From: Thermodesulfobacterium thermophilum DSM 1276
Lineage (GTDB): Bacteria > Desulfobacterota > Thermodesulfobacteria > Thermodesulfobacteriales > Thermodesulfobacteriaceae
Direction: 5' to 3'
DNA length: 64,000 nt
Assembly: GCF_000421605.1 (NCBI RefSeq)
Contig: NZ_ATXI01000002.1
Coordinates: 1 to 64,000 of the forward strand
Numbering within the stretch: the stretch's first letter is position 1; each line of letters starts with the position of its first letter. The translations under genes were made by a program, and so were the position numbers. Below, piece by piece: positions 32,972 to 41,933 of this stretch. The notes under the pieces are model-generated. The model made no database searches. It saw nothing but the letters and a program-made list of their open reading frames with translations, and was not told the origin of the DNA.

Positions 32972-34102
32972 ATGCCTAAAAGACCTCTGTTTTTCTTTAA
33001 AACATTTTTGCAAAAAATATTAAAAGACGAGGTTTTGGTATATGCCCAAGGACTTTCTTTTAACACCATACTTACCCTCATTCCCCTTTTGGGGCTAATT
33101 TTATCTATAGCTAAAGTTTTTATTCCTCAGGAAAAGATAATAGACGAATTTCTCCTACAGGTTACCAAGTACCTTACCCCTGAAGCCACCCAAAAGGTCA
33201 CTCAGGTGCTGATCAAACTTATCAAAAAGCTTGAGACCTTTCCCTTGGGAAAGTTTAGCGTTTTGTTCTATTTCATAATGAGTGTGGGACTTTTGTTTCA
33301 AATAGAAGATGTTTTAAACAAAATATTTGAAAGTACCAAAAGAAGAAGTTTCTATCAAAGGTTGCTTTTCTTCTGGCTTTGTATCACCCTTACCCCTTTT
33401 ATCTTTCTTGTACCCTTTATTTTTTCTTCCTACGTAGGAAAATTTTTTATTTTTTTAAATTTTTTGTTTATGGTCTTTTTCTTTTTGTTGATCTATCTTT
33501 TTTTTCCTGCCAAAGACGTCCCTAAGAAAGAGGCTCTGGTTGGTGCGGTTTTTTCTACCTGTCTTTGGTTTACCAGCTCTTATCTATATTCATTTTATGT
33601 AAAATATGCCGTAAGTTACTCTAAAATCTATGGTTCATTAGCGGCTTTTCCGCTTTTTTTGCTTTGGATCTTTTTAAACTGGGTGGTGTTTTTGATAGGG
33701 GCAGAACTTATCGTTTTTTTAGAAAAAAAGGCCTGGGAGTCAGAACCCTCAAACATCCCTAAAAACCTTTTTGCGCTTTTTGTGATGTATCTTTTAGGAA
33801 AAAATTTTTACTCTGAAGGTCCTATAGAGGTTTATACTCTTTGTCAAAGATTAAAAATTTGTCCCATTGAATTTGAGACCCTTTTACAACAGCTTGAAAA
33901 CCAGGGTCTGGTGGTATTAAAAGAGGGTAAGATTTACTTAATTAAAGCCCCTGAAAAAATAAGCCTTTTCGAAATTCTAACCTTAGAAAATAAACCTGAT
34001 TTAAAAGACCTAAGCAAGGTTTTTCCTGAAGATTTTATCCAAAAACTCTCCTCCATAATGGATCAAACCTCAAAATTCACCTTAAAAGACCTTTTAAACT
34101 AA
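32972..34102 (+). CDS. YihY/BrkB-family membrane protein
   Basis: A 376-residue member of the YihY/virulence factor BrkB (UPF0761) family, earlier mislabelled RNase BN. The N-terminal core contains AQGLSFNTILTLIPLLGLIL, with about six membrane segments to residue 260 (VSYSKIYGSLAAFPLFLLWI, LNWVVFLIGAEL). A C-terminal winged-helix-like cytoplasmic region follows (LCQRLKICPIEFETLLQQLE). Function of the family is unknown. I start at ATG 32972 because a consensus -10 element lies just upstream; the in-frame TTG at 32936 is itself the -35 element. Confidence 0.85.
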   Translation: MPKRPLFFFKTFLQKILKDEVLVYAQGLSFNTILTLIPLLGLILSIAKVFIPQEKIIDEFLLQVTKYLTPEATQKVTQVLIKLIKKLETFPLGKFSVLFYFIMSVGLLFQIEDVLNKIFESTKRRSFYQRLLFFWLCITLTPFIFLVPFIFSSYVGKFFIFLNFLFMVFFFLLIYLFFPAKDVPKKEALVGAVFSTCLWFTSSYLYSFYVKYAVSYSKIYGSLAAFPLFLLWIFLNWVVFLIGAELIVFLEKKAWESEPSNIPKNLFALFVMYLLGKNFYSEGPIEVYTLCQRLKICPIEFETLLQQLENQGLVVLKEGKIYLIKAPEKISLFEILTLENKPDLKDLSKVFPEDFIQKLSSIMDQTSKFTLKDLLN

Positions 34103-34159
34103 AATCAGAACCTCATTTATAGCTTTACTTATTTGGGTTTTGTATTATATTTAGTGATT

Positions 34160-34249
34160 GGAGGAGTGCCCGAGTGGACGAAGGGGGCGGCCTTGAAAGC
34201 CGTTGAGGGAGTTCACCTCCCTCCGGGGGTTCGAATCCCTCCTCCTCCG
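34160..34249 (+). tRNA. tRNA-Ser (anticodon TGA)
   Basis: The acceptor GGAGGAG (34160-34166) pairs with CTCCTCC (34242-34248), with G as discriminator. The anticodon loop is CTTGAAA, giving TGA. A long variable arm (GAGGGAGTTCACCTCCCTC region) and the GGTTCGAATCC T-arm confirm a class II serine tRNA. No CCA is encoded. Confidence 0.97.
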
Positions 34250-34277
34250 CTTATAAAATCCTTTTAAACCTTGCCTA

Positions 34278-35330
34278 ATGTTTAATTTCTTCAAGAGAAA
34301 AAAAGAAGAAAAAAGAGAAGCCCAAGAACAAACTCAAAATCTTATTACCTCTTCTCAAGAAGTTTCTCAACCAGAGCCTGAAGAAGAAAAATCTGGGTTT
34401 TTAGGTTTTTTTAAAAAAGAAAACCTGATAGAAAAATTTAAAAAAGGTCTTTCTAAAACTAAAGAAAAGCTTTCTGAGTCCCTCTCGGATCTTTTTGAGG
34501 TTGAAAGGGTAGTAGACCTTAAAACCTTAGAAGAAATCGAAGAAAACCTTATCCTTTCAGACCTCGGAGTCGAGACTACTTTGGCTCTTATCGAACCTTT
34601 TAAAGATCGAGTAATAAACGGAGAAACCCTAACCACCAAAGAGCTTAAAAAGTTTCTTAAATCTCAAATGTTGTCTTTTTTAAAAGAGGCAGAAGCCCCT
34701 TTTCCTCCTCAAGGACATCCCTCTGTGCTTTTTTTTCTCGGGGTTAACGGGGTAGGTAAAACCACTACCATCGCCAAAATAGGTAAAAAACTCAAAGAAA
34801 ATGGATTTTCTGTGGTGCTGGTTGCTGCTGACACCTTTAGAGCTGCAGCCATAGACCAGTTAAAAACCTGGGGGGAACGGATAGGAGCACCTGTTATAGC
34901 CCTTCAAGAAGGCTCTGACCCGGCAGCTGTTATCTATCAAGGTATAGAGTATGCTAAAAAAAACAACATCGATGTAGTTTTAGTAGATACAGCTGGAAGG
35001 CTTCATACTAAATACAACCTTATAGAAGAGCTAAAAAAAATGGTAAGGGTGATGCACAAATTAGTTCCACCTGATGCCTGTGAAAACATCCTGGTGCTTG
35101 ACGCAACCACAGGGCAGAATGCTCTAAGTCAGGCCAAACATTTTACCGAAGCTGTGCCAGTAAACAGCGTAATCATTACCAAGATGGATGGAACCGCTAA
35201 AGGAGGTATTGCCATAGCCCTTTCTTATCAATTTAACCTACCTATTAGATTTATAGGATTAGGGGAGAAGGCCGAAGACCTCGTCCCCTTTAACAAAGAG
35301 AGTTTCGTAGACGCTATCCTTCCAGATTAA
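34278..35330 (+). CDS. ftsY: signal recognition particle receptor FtsY
   Basis: A 350-residue SRP receptor GTPase that docks ribosome-nascent chain complexes at the membrane. A charged, Lys/Glu-rich N-terminal region (about 1-55) is followed by the NG domain. G1 is GVNGVGKTTTIAKIGKKL (about residue 154), AADTFRAAAIDQLKTWGER is a family segment, G3 is DTAGRLHTK and G4 TKMDGTAKGG. The family ending LGEKAEDLVPFN is present. It converges on the cytochrome b gene downstream, with the two 3' ends overlapping by 17 bases. Confidence 0.97.
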   Translation: MFNFFKRKKEEKREAQEQTQNLITSSQEVSQPEPEEEKSGFLGFFKKENLIEKFKKGLSKTKEKLSESLSDLFEVERVVDLKTLEEIEENLILSDLGVETTLALIEPFKDRVINGETLTTKELKKFLKSQMLSFLKEAEAPFPPQGHPSVLFFLGVNGVGKTTTIAKIGKKLKENGFSVVLVAADTFRAAAIDQLKTWGERIGAPVIALQEGSDPAAVIYQGIEYAKKNNIDVVLVDTAGRLHTKYNLIEELKKMVRVMHKLVPPDACENILVLDATTGQNALSQAKHFTEAVPVNSVIITKMDGTAKGGIAIALSYQFNLPIRFIGLGEKAEDLVPFNKESFVDAILPD

Positions 35331-35985
35331 CCTTTCCCTTTATTTTTTCATACCAAAGATGATGTCTCTTTTTTACATATTCTTCGTCCACATATCCGGT
35401 GATCATGGCTTTAAGTAAAGGCCAGTTAGGTTTTACCGCTAAAACAAAAAATACATGAATTATAAACATCAGGATAAAAATCCCCCCACTTATGGTATGA
35501 GTAAGGTTAAGGAGAGTTTCTGCTTTCGGGGAAAAGACCACCCATTCTAAGTTTTTAAGCACCTTTAAAAAGCCTGTACCTCCTACCACCAAGATGTTTA
35601 ACCCGATAAACAAATAAGCTACCCTTTGTTCTGGAAGCCATTTATCACAAGGAGGCTCCTTACCTATACCAAAAGAAGCAAGTATTACCTTAAAGGAATC
35701 TATAAAATCCCTTGGTCTCGGAATAAGGCCGAAGTCTTTTCTCAAGCCATGATAAAAGAGATGAAAAAGGACTCCCATCACAAAAAAGATGGCAGCTATA
35801 TAATGGATCTTAGTTACCGTATAAAAATCAGCCGTCCAGCCAAATCCTGGTAGTTCAATGATATAATACCGCTTAAAGAGAGGAAGACACCCAAGGCCTG
35901 TAAAGATAAGAGCTATGCCTGATAAAGCCACTGTCCAGTGTTCAAGCCTAACCAAAATACCATATCTTTGGATTCTATTCTTCAT
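35314..35985 (-). CDS. cytochrome b subunit of FDH/hydrogenase-type complex
   Basis: A 223-residue di-haem cytochrome b561-like protein with four membrane segments. Histidines at RLEHWTVALSG (segment 1), KIHYIAAIFFVMGVLFHLFYH (segment 2) and LTHTISGGIFILMFIIHVFF (segment 4) fit FdnI/HyaC-type haem ligation. Such subunits pass electrons from a periplasmic Fe-S subunit to menaquinone. It is encoded immediately after the Tat-exported Fe-S protein, overlapping it by 11 bases, so the two form a membrane electron-transfer module. No catalytic subunit is next to them. Confidence 0.82.
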   Translation of the reverse strand: MKNRIQRYGILVRLEHWTVALSGIALIFTGLGCLPLFKRYYIIELPGFGWTADFYTVTKIHYIAAIFFVMGVLFHLFYHGLRKDFGLIPRPRDFIDSFKVILASFGIGKEPPCDKWLPEQRVAYLFIGLNILVVGGTGFLKVLKNLEWVVFSPKAETLLNLTHTISGGIFILMFIIHVFFVLAVKPNWPLLKAMITGYVDEEYVKKRHHLWYEKIKGKVNLEG

Positions 35986-36949
35986 CTCTATCTACCTCCT
36001 TTTGCTTCGAATCATCCTGTGATCTATTCATCAAAGCCCCAGCTATGCCAGCTAAAGAGGAAAGCACGGCAGTAGCTACCATCCCTTTGCCTATAGGATT
36101 AATTTCTTGATGATACCTGTTAGGTATGTTTACAGGCATCCGGAACCTTGCTTTGGTTTGAGCAAGATATTGGTCTATCCTTTCAAAAGGAACAGGAGAA
36201 AGATATAAGGTTGAAGTACCTCCGTTTTGTTTATCACCATAGATATACAACCCTTCTTTTTTAGCTCTTTCGTAGGCCATCTGATATACTTCTTTTCTTT
36301 CTCCAAAATAAAAGACCTGATTTTTACAGGCTATGACACAAGCTGGGATTTCTCCTTTTTTAATCCTGCTATCGCAGAGATCACACTTATACATCACCCC
36401 TCCCCCAGCATACTTGGGAAGAAATTTAAGATAAAGCCCAACCCCTGCCTGACGTTGAGGGATATGCCAAGGACATACATCTCTACATTTTGCTCCACCA
36501 AAGCAAAGGTTGTGGTCGATTACGCTGTTACCTTCAGGCTGTCTGGTTAAAGCACCGAAGGGGCATCCCTTTACACATGGAGGAGAATCACAGTGCATAC
36601 ATCGTCTTGGGAGGTAAAGAGTTTTGCCTTCTACCTCTACTTTTTGTACAAAAATCCAGTTGTAAGGGGTAAGAGTGGTTATTAGCTCTTTTTTGTCTGA
36701 CCAGTCTTCGTAATTCTTACGAGGCCAGTAAGGTAAAATTGGCTTTTTGGGATTAGGAAACCTTTCTTTGTTTTCTTCTCTACAGGCCCTGACACAAAGG
36801 GGAATTTTTTCTCCCTGGCAGCCATCACATCTGGTTATGTCGATAAGGGTGGCATATTTTTTGGCGTTAGCATAGGACTCACGAGGTATGATTGCTGCCC
36901 CAAGTAAACAACCTCCCAATTCAAAAAACTGTCTTCGTGTAAGCTTCAT
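35975..36949 (-). CDS. Tat-exported ferredoxin-type electron-transfer subunit
   Basis: A 324-residue FdnH/HybA-like iron-sulfur protein. A Tat signal (TRRQFFELGGCLLGAAII) precedes four cluster motifs: CDGCQ...CVRAC; CMHCDSPPCVKGCPFGAL; CFGGAKCRDVCPW; CDLCDSRIKKGEIPACVIAC. A C-terminal hydrophobic stretch (GMVATAVLSSLAGIAGAL, about 285-305) can anchor it in the membrane from the periplasmic side, as in FdnH. It would carry electrons from a periplasmic dehydrogenase or hydrogenase to the cytochrome b encoded next. The partner enzyme is not adjacent; formate dehydrogenase or the HydAB hydrogenase at 28262-29998 are candidates. Confidence 0.85.
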   Translation of the reverse strand: MKLTRRQFFELGGCLLGAAIIPRESYANAKKYATLIDITRCDGCQGEKIPLCVRACREENKERFPNPKKPILPYWPRKNYEDWSDKKELITTLTPYNWIFVQKVEVEGKTLYLPRRCMHCDSPPCVKGCPFGALTRQPEGNSVIDHNLCFGGAKCRDVCPWHIPQRQAGVGLYLKFLPKYAGGGVMYKCDLCDSRIKKGEIPACVIACKNQVFYFGERKEVYQMAYERAKKEGLYIYGDKQNGGTSTLYLSPVPFERIDQYLAQTKARFRMPVNIPNRYHQEINPIGKGMVATAVLSSLAGIAGALMNRSQDDSKQKEVDRDEE

Positions 36950-37080
36950 CCCTCACCCTCCGTTGACGTTTTAATATAAATATAAATTGTTTACTAAAAA
37001 ATTCAACTAAACTCAAACTAAAAAATCTTTTAAAAATCTAAAAAGGTAGTAGAATTATAACTAACCTTTAGTTTTTTGTT

Positions 37081-37152
37081 GCCGGCGTAGCTCAGTGGTA
37101 GAGCAGTGGATTCGTAATCCACAGGTCGAGGGTTCGAAACCCTCCGCCGGCT
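37081..37152 (+). tRNA. tRNA-Thr (anticodon CGT)
   Basis: The acceptor GCCGGCG pairs with CGCCGGC (37145-37151), discriminator T. The D-arm is GCTC...GAGC. The anticodon stem GTGGA/TCCAC encloses loop TTCGTAA, giving anticodon CGT. The T-arm is GGGTTCGAAACCC. No CCA is encoded. Confidence 0.97.
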
Positions 37153-37207
37153 CTTTTTTTAAATTACTTTAGGTGTCTAACAAATTTCAATAGAAAGGAG
37201 TTTACCG

Positions 37208-38020
37208 ATGGAGGCCTTACAAAACTTAAGAGGGTTAGATAAAATCCTTGTTCCTGTTAGACTTACAGGGAAATCCAAATTCGTCTTTCAATGTAACCCT
37301 GGAGTTCCTTGTTTTAAACTCTGTTGTTCTGACCTGTTTTTACCCCTTACCCCCTATGATATCATAAGGATTAGAGATAAACTTGGGCTTACCACAGATG
37401 AATTTTTACTTCAATATACAGAGCCTTTTATCCTTCCTAAATCTGGGCTTCCTATCGCAAGGCTAAAGATGAGTGAAACCGAAGAAAAAACCTGTCCTTT
37501 TTTAGGAGACGGTGGATGTAACATCTATGAAGTAAGGCCTCTTGCTTGTCGCTATTATCCTTTAGGTTTTGGGCTTTTTCGCAACAAAGACGAAAGAAGA
37601 AACGAAGAAATCTATTACCTGGTGAAAGAAGGTTTTTGCCAAGGCCTTGACTCTGGGGAAGAGATGACTGTGGATGAATACAGAGAGTCTCAGGGCATTC
37701 CTGAGCTTGAAAAACCTATCGTAGAATGGGCAGAAATCATCATGAAAAAAGAATCTCTTGGGCCTATTTCTGTCCCAGAAAAAAGTCTTCAGTTATTTTT
37801 TATGGTAAGCACCAACCCAGAGCGGTTTAGAAGTTTTGTTTTTGAAAGTAAGTTTTTAGATATGTTTGAGGTGGATGAGAAAACCTTAGAAGAAATCAAG
37901 AAAGATGACCTAAAACTCCTTCAATTTGGGTTTAAGTGGCTTAAGACAGTTCTTTTTGGAGAAAACCTGATAAAAAGAAGGAAGGAAAGCCCAGCAGTTA
38001 AAAAGGTCAAACCCTTTTAA
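37208..38020 (+). CDS. YkgJ-family cysteine-cluster protein
   Basis: A 270-residue protein of the YkgJ/UPF0153 type, which binds zinc or an Fe-S cluster through a conserved Cys set. Visible are FQCNPGVPCFKLCCSDLFLP (about residues 28-47) and CPFLGDGGCNIYEVRPLACR (about 97-116), giving the CxxxxxCxxxCC...CPFL...C...RP..CR pattern. The C-terminal half is helical and not recognised. Function is unknown. The start has an AAAGGAG site, and ispG starts two bases after the stop, so the pair is cotranscribed. Confidence 0.85.
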   Translation: MEALQNLRGLDKILVPVRLTGKSKFVFQCNPGVPCFKLCCSDLFLPLTPYDIIRIRDKLGLTTDEFLLQYTEPFILPKSGLPIARLKMSETEEKTCPFLGDGGCNIYEVRPLACRYYPLGFGLFRNKDERRNEEIYYLVKEGFCQGLDSGEEMTVDEYRESQGIPELEKPIVEWAEIIMKKESLGPISVPEKSLQLFFMVSTNPERFRSFVFESKFLDMFEVDEKTLEEIKKDDLKLLQFGFKWLKTVLFGENLIKRRKESPAVKKVKPF

Positions 38021-38021
38021 C

Positions 38022-39125
38022 ATGTATCCCAGGATCAAAAGAAGACCCACACGTAAGGTCTGGGTAGGGAACGTTTCTGTAGGTGGAGACAGCCCTATAA
38101 GGGTCCAAAGTATGACCAACACCCCTACCACAGACCTTTCTGCCACACTTTCTCAAATCCAAAAACTGGTTGAAGCAGGTTGCGAAATCGTAAGGGTAGC
38201 TATCCCTGATGAAAAAGCCGTTAAAGCCTTAAAAGATGTGGTGAAAGAAAGCCCTATTCCTGTAATCGCTGACCTGCATTTTGCTACCTCTTTAGGGGAA
38301 AAGGCTGTCAAGGCAGGATGTGCAGGTATAAGGATAAACCCAGGGACTTTTAAAAATAAGGCTAACTTAGAAAGGTTACTTAAGGTTTGTAAAGATTATA
38401 ACTGTTGTGTAAGGATAGGGATCAACGCCGGTTCTCTTGAGCCAGAGATTTTAAAAAAATACAAAACACCTTCTTATCGTGCGATGGTAGAAAGTGCCTT
38501 AAGATGGGTAGAATACGTGGTAGAAAAAATAGACTATTACAACCTTAAGGTGTCTCTTAAGTCCTCTAACTGGTGGGAAACAGTCAAAGCTTACCTTGCT
38601 TTTTCAAAAAAATCTGATTTTCCTTTGCATGTAGGGGTTACAGAGGCAGGGGGCCTTATTCCAGGGACCATAAAAAACACGATGGCCATCTCTTACCTTT
38701 TGTTAAAAGGTATCGGGGATACCTTGAGGGTTTCCTTAACAGGCGACCCTACGGAAGAGGTTTACGTGGCTTACGAAATACTTAGAAACTTAGGGCTTAG
38801 AACCCTTCATCCTGAGATAATCGCCTGTCCTACCTGCGGAAGGTGTGAGATAGACCTCTCTTCTCTTTACCAAAAGGTAGAAACCTGGGCTAAAAAGGTT
38901 AAGGCAGATATAAAGCTTGCTGTGATGGGTTGTGTGGTTAACGGTCCAGGGGAGGCTAAGATGGCTGATGTTGGTATCGCCGGAGGTAAAGGAGTAGGGG
39001 TGATTTTTAGAGAAGGTAAAATCGTTAAAAAAGTGCCTGAAAAAACCTTACTTGATGAGTTTTTTAAAGAGGTGGAAGCCTTTTTACAAGCCCATCCTGA
39101 AAGGGTAATCAACCCTCGACAATAA
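38022..39125 (+). CDS. ispG: 4-hydroxy-3-methylbut-2-enyl diphosphate synthase
   Basis: A 367-residue [4Fe-4S] enzyme of the non-mevalonate isoprenoid pathway that reduces MEcPP to HMBPP. Characteristic segments are RPTRKVWVGNVSVGGDSPIR at the N terminus, MTNTPTTDLSATLSQIQKLV and the cluster ligands in ACPTCGRCEIDLSS and GCVVNGPGEAKMADVGIAGG. The single-domain length is that of the bacterial enzyme. The 3' end overlaps the convergent rsmI gene by 17 bases. Confidence 0.97.
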   Translation: MYPRIKRRPTRKVWVGNVSVGGDSPIRVQSMTNTPTTDLSATLSQIQKLVEAGCEIVRVAIPDEKAVKALKDVVKESPIPVIADLHFATSLGEKAVKAGCAGIRINPGTFKNKANLERLLKVCKDYNCCVRIGINAGSLEPEILKKYKTPSYRAMVESALRWVEYVVEKIDYYNLKVSLKSSNWWETVKAYLAFSKKSDFPLHVGVTEAGGLIPGTIKNTMAISYLLLKGIGDTLRVSLTGDPTEEVYVAYEILRNLGLRTLHPEIIACPTCGRCEIDLSSLYQKVETWAKKVKADIKLAVMGCVVNGPGEAKMADVGIAGGKGVGVIFREGKIVKKVPEKTLLDEFFKEVEAFLQAHPERVINPRQ

Positions 39126-39951
39126 GCTGATAAACCTCTTTTACAGGTATGTTATATTCTTCGGCGATTATTTTAGCCATTTCCTTAGGTTTTAGCCCTT
39201 CTTTTTTAAGTTCCTTTATCCTTTTTTTTATACCAGCAAGCTTTTTCTTAACTAACGGTTTTTCTTCTGTTTTTGGGTTAGGAAGAATGATAAGGGTAAT
39301 TTCACCTAAAAACTCCTCTCTGTTAGCTAAGGTTTGCAGATCTGTCCAGGTAAGCTCTTCATGAAATTTGGTTAGTTCTCTTGCTAAAAAGCATTCACGA
39401 TTTCCAAGGATTTCAAGTAGATTTTTAGCTGTTTTCTCCATCCTGTGCGGGCTTTCAAAGATGATGAAAGGAAGATTTTCTGGTAAGTTTTCTAATACCT
39501 TTTTTTGTTCTGTCTTTTTTCTGGGTAAAAATCCTAAAAAGATGAAACCAGAACTCAGGTCAACCCCTGAGGCACTAAGGGCACAGGTAAGGGCAGAAAC
39601 ACCAGGCACAGGAACTATCTTAATCCCCCTTCTATGGGCTTCTCTAACCAAATAAGCCCCTGGGTCTGAAATCAAAGGACAACCTGCCTCACTGGTAAGG
39701 GCAACCTCTTTCCCTTCTTCTAAGAGCTTTAACACCTTATGGGTTTTTTCAACCTCTACATCTTTATAAAGACTTATAAGTTTTTTAGGTCCACATCCAT
39801 AATGGGTAAGAAGTTTTCTTATAGACCTTGTATCTTCAGAAACGATAATTTCAGTATTTTTTAATACCTCCAAAGCCCTGAAGGTAATGTCTCCAAGGTT
39901 CCCTATCGGCACTCCAACTACATAAAGTATCCCTTTAGGCTTTTCCATCAT
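39109..39951 (-). CDS. rsmI: 16S rRNA 2'-O-ribose C1402 methyltransferase
   Basis: A 280-residue SAM-dependent methyltransferase of the tetrapyrrole-methylase fold that modifies C1402 in the 16S decoding region. Typical segments are GILYVVGVPIGNLGDITFRA (residues 7-26), IVSEDTRSIRKLL, LTSEAGCPLISDPGAYLV, GFLPRKK and FESPHRMEKT. It stands alone between convergent ispG and the BtuB-like receptor gene. No promoter was resolved. Confidence 0.95.
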   Translation of the reverse strand: MMEKPKGILYVVGVPIGNLGDITFRALEVLKNTEIIVSEDTRSIRKLLTHYGCGPKKLISLYKDVEVEKTHKVLKLLEEGKEVALTSEAGCPLISDPGAYLVREAHRRGIKIVPVPGVSALTCALSASGVDLSSGFIFLGFLPRKKTEQKKVLENLPENLPFIIFESPHRMEKTAKNLLEILGNRECFLARELTKFHEELTWTDLQTLANREEFLGEITLIILPNPKTEEKPLVKKKLAGIKKRIKELKKEGLKPKEMAKIIAEEYNIPVKEVYQLIVEG

Positions 39952-40004
39952 TCATCCAAGTTTTTTAAACTTGTTTTAAAAGCCAATTAATTTTAATTTT
40001 TATC

Positions 40005-40044
40005 ACAAACCACAGAAAGGGCAACCAACCAGTTGGTTGCCCTT
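40005..40044 (-). terminator. terminator after the BtuB-like receptor gene
   Basis: A 13-bp perfect inverted repeat, AAGGGCAACCAAC (40017-40029) and GTTGGTTGCCCTT (40032-40044), lies 12 bases beyond the receptor stop. On the minus strand it is followed by TCTGTGGTTTG, a weak T-tract. Confidence 0.6.
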
Positions 40045-40056
40045 AAAACTTATAAC

Positions 40057-41907
40057 TTAATAGCTAAAACTTACTCCTGCATAAAAAGACCTGTCAGGGG
40101 TGTTATAATTTTCCACTTCTTGGTAGTTAGCGTTTAATAGATTATCTATTTTAAAGTAAATTTTCAGGTTTGAGGATACATAGTAGTTGGCAGAAAGGTT
40201 TACCAAAGAGTAGGGTTTTAGCCTTTGGGAGTTATCAACGTTAGCAAATCTCTGGCCTGTATATGTGTAGTCAGCTAAAAAAGCAAGTTTTTTCAGGGAA
40301 TATTCTAAGGTAGCTCCTACCTTGTGGAAAGGTCTATAAATAAGATACTTGTCTTTGTCTCTATCTTCTGGGTCTAAGTAAGTATAATTAGCCTTTAACC
40401 TCAGGTTTTGAGTAAGTTTAAAACTCAGATTAGCCTCAGCCCCTTTAATCACAGCCTTACCAACATTTTGAGGTTTCCAAGTTTCCAAATTAAACTGTAT
40501 TAGGTCTTTATACTTTTGATAAAACATACCTGCTCCCAAAACCAACCTTTCTTGTAAAAGATCTTTTTCCAGGTAAAGGTCCCATCCCTTAGACTCTTCT
40601 GGTTTAAGATTAGGATTATTATAACCAGGATAAAAAAGATCATCAAAAGTTGGCACTCTAAAGGCAGTACCGTAATTTCCCTTTAAAACCAAGTTTACCT
40701 TTGGGATTAAGTACCTAAAACCTATCCTGTAGGTAGTTTTCTCACCAAAGTTTTTGTAATCATCATGCCTTAATCCTGCGTTTAAAATCAGCGTATCATT
40801 TAAGAGAGAAACTTTGTTATTTAAAAATACCCCTAAATGTTCTCTTTTTTTGTCGTAAAAATCATTAGAAAAACTACTCTCATAATAACTTTCTACTTTT
40901 TCTCTCTTAAAGTCTAAACCAAAGACAATAGAATAAGCTTTGTTTAAGTTCAAAAGATTTTCCCAGGAAAAACCCTCTGTAGAAGGATTATACCGAGTAT
41001 AAGTAAACCAGCCCTTAGGTGTATAGTCTTTTCTCTGATAGTTATTTTTATAAAACGAAAAGGTTTGCTTATAGTTATCCAAGAAAGACAGATCAAGCTT
41101 TGCTCCTACCAAATAGCTGTGAGATTTTTTAACAGCTTCTTTATCATTATAATCATCGTATTCCACTCTTCCGTAGTTATAACTTCCTAAAAATTCAAGT
41201 CTTACTTTGGGATGAAGATTAAATCCTATTTTAGAAGAAAAGGAAGTGTTCTTAAAGCTGTCCTTTTCATTTTCTTTTTCATTCTTAGCAGAAAAACCTT
41301 CGGTATAATAATGTAAGGCATTTATTCTGAAATCGATAATTTTAGCTTCTCCTGAGAGTTCAAAAGAGGTTTTAGAGGTTCCATAAGACCCTCCTGCAAC
41401 TAAGAGTCCTGCCTTAGGTTTTCCCTTTCCCTTCTTGGTTATGATGTTTATCACCCCACCTACAGCTTCAGACCCATAAAGAGTGCTTTGAGGGCCTTCT
41501 ATGATCTCGATCCTTTCTATGTCATCCACAGATAAACTACCAAAATCAAACATCCCTGAAGATGGGTCGTTTACCTTAAAACCATCTATTAACACCAAAG
41601 TATGGGCTGATTTTGTCCCTCTACCAAGAATAGCTCCTGCTGTCTGTCCAGGGCCTCCGTTTGCTGTTAGGTATATTTGAGGAAGACTTCGTAAGACATC
41701 ACCAACAAACATAAAGTTTTTCTTTTCTAATTCTTCTTTAGTGATAACCGTCACTTTGGCTGTAGTTTCTTTTAGTGGCTCCTCGATCCTGTCTGCTGAT
41801 ACCACTACCTCTGGGACTGCTTGACTGTTTTCTGCACAAAAACCAGTAGAGGCTGCAAGTCCTAAGATTAAAGACAAGCTAAGGTTACAAAGAAACTTTT
41901 TCTCCAT
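40057..41907 (-). CDS. btuB: TonB-dependent receptor, BtuB-like
   Basis: A 616-residue outer-membrane receptor. A signal peptide (about 1-25) is followed by a TonB box-like EVVVSADRI and a plug domain (DVLRSLPQIYLT, RGTKSAHTLVLIDGFKVNDP, IEIIEGPQSTLYGSEAVGGV). The 22-strand barrel then ends with aromatic-terminal YAGVSFSY. BtuB receptors import vitamin B12 and related corrinoids. The length and plug match BtuB, and the cobalamin riboswitch directly upstream supports the substrate. No BtuFCD transporter is in the window. A GAGGGGGTGA ribosome binding site precedes the ATG. Confidence 0.88.
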   Translation of the reverse strand: MEKKFLCNLSLSLILGLAASTGFCAENSQAVPEVVVSADRIEEPLKETTAKVTVITKEELEKKNFMFVGDVLRSLPQIYLTANGGPGQTAGAILGRGTKSAHTLVLIDGFKVNDPSSGMFDFGSLSVDDIERIEIIEGPQSTLYGSEAVGGVINIITKKGKGKPKAGLLVAGGSYGTSKTSFELSGEAKIIDFRINALHYYTEGFSAKNEKENEKDSFKNTSFSSKIGFNLHPKVRLEFLGSYNYGRVEYDDYNDKEAVKKSHSYLVGAKLDLSFLDNYKQTFSFYKNNYQRKDYTPKGWFTYTRYNPSTEGFSWENLLNLNKAYSIVFGLDFKREKVESYYESSFSNDFYDKKREHLGVFLNNKVSLLNDTLILNAGLRHDDYKNFGEKTTYRIGFRYLIPKVNLVLKGNYGTAFRVPTFDDLFYPGYNNPNLKPEESKGWDLYLEKDLLQERLVLGAGMFYQKYKDLIQFNLETWKPQNVGKAVIKGAEANLSFKLTQNLRLKANYTYLDPEDRDKDKYLIYRPFHKVGATLEYSLKKLAFLADYTYTGQRFANVDNSQRLKPYSLVNLSANYYVSSNLKIYFKIDNLLNANYQEVENYNTPDRSFYAGVSFSY

Positions 41908-41933
41908 GACTTCACCCCCTCGGGTTTTTTTTA

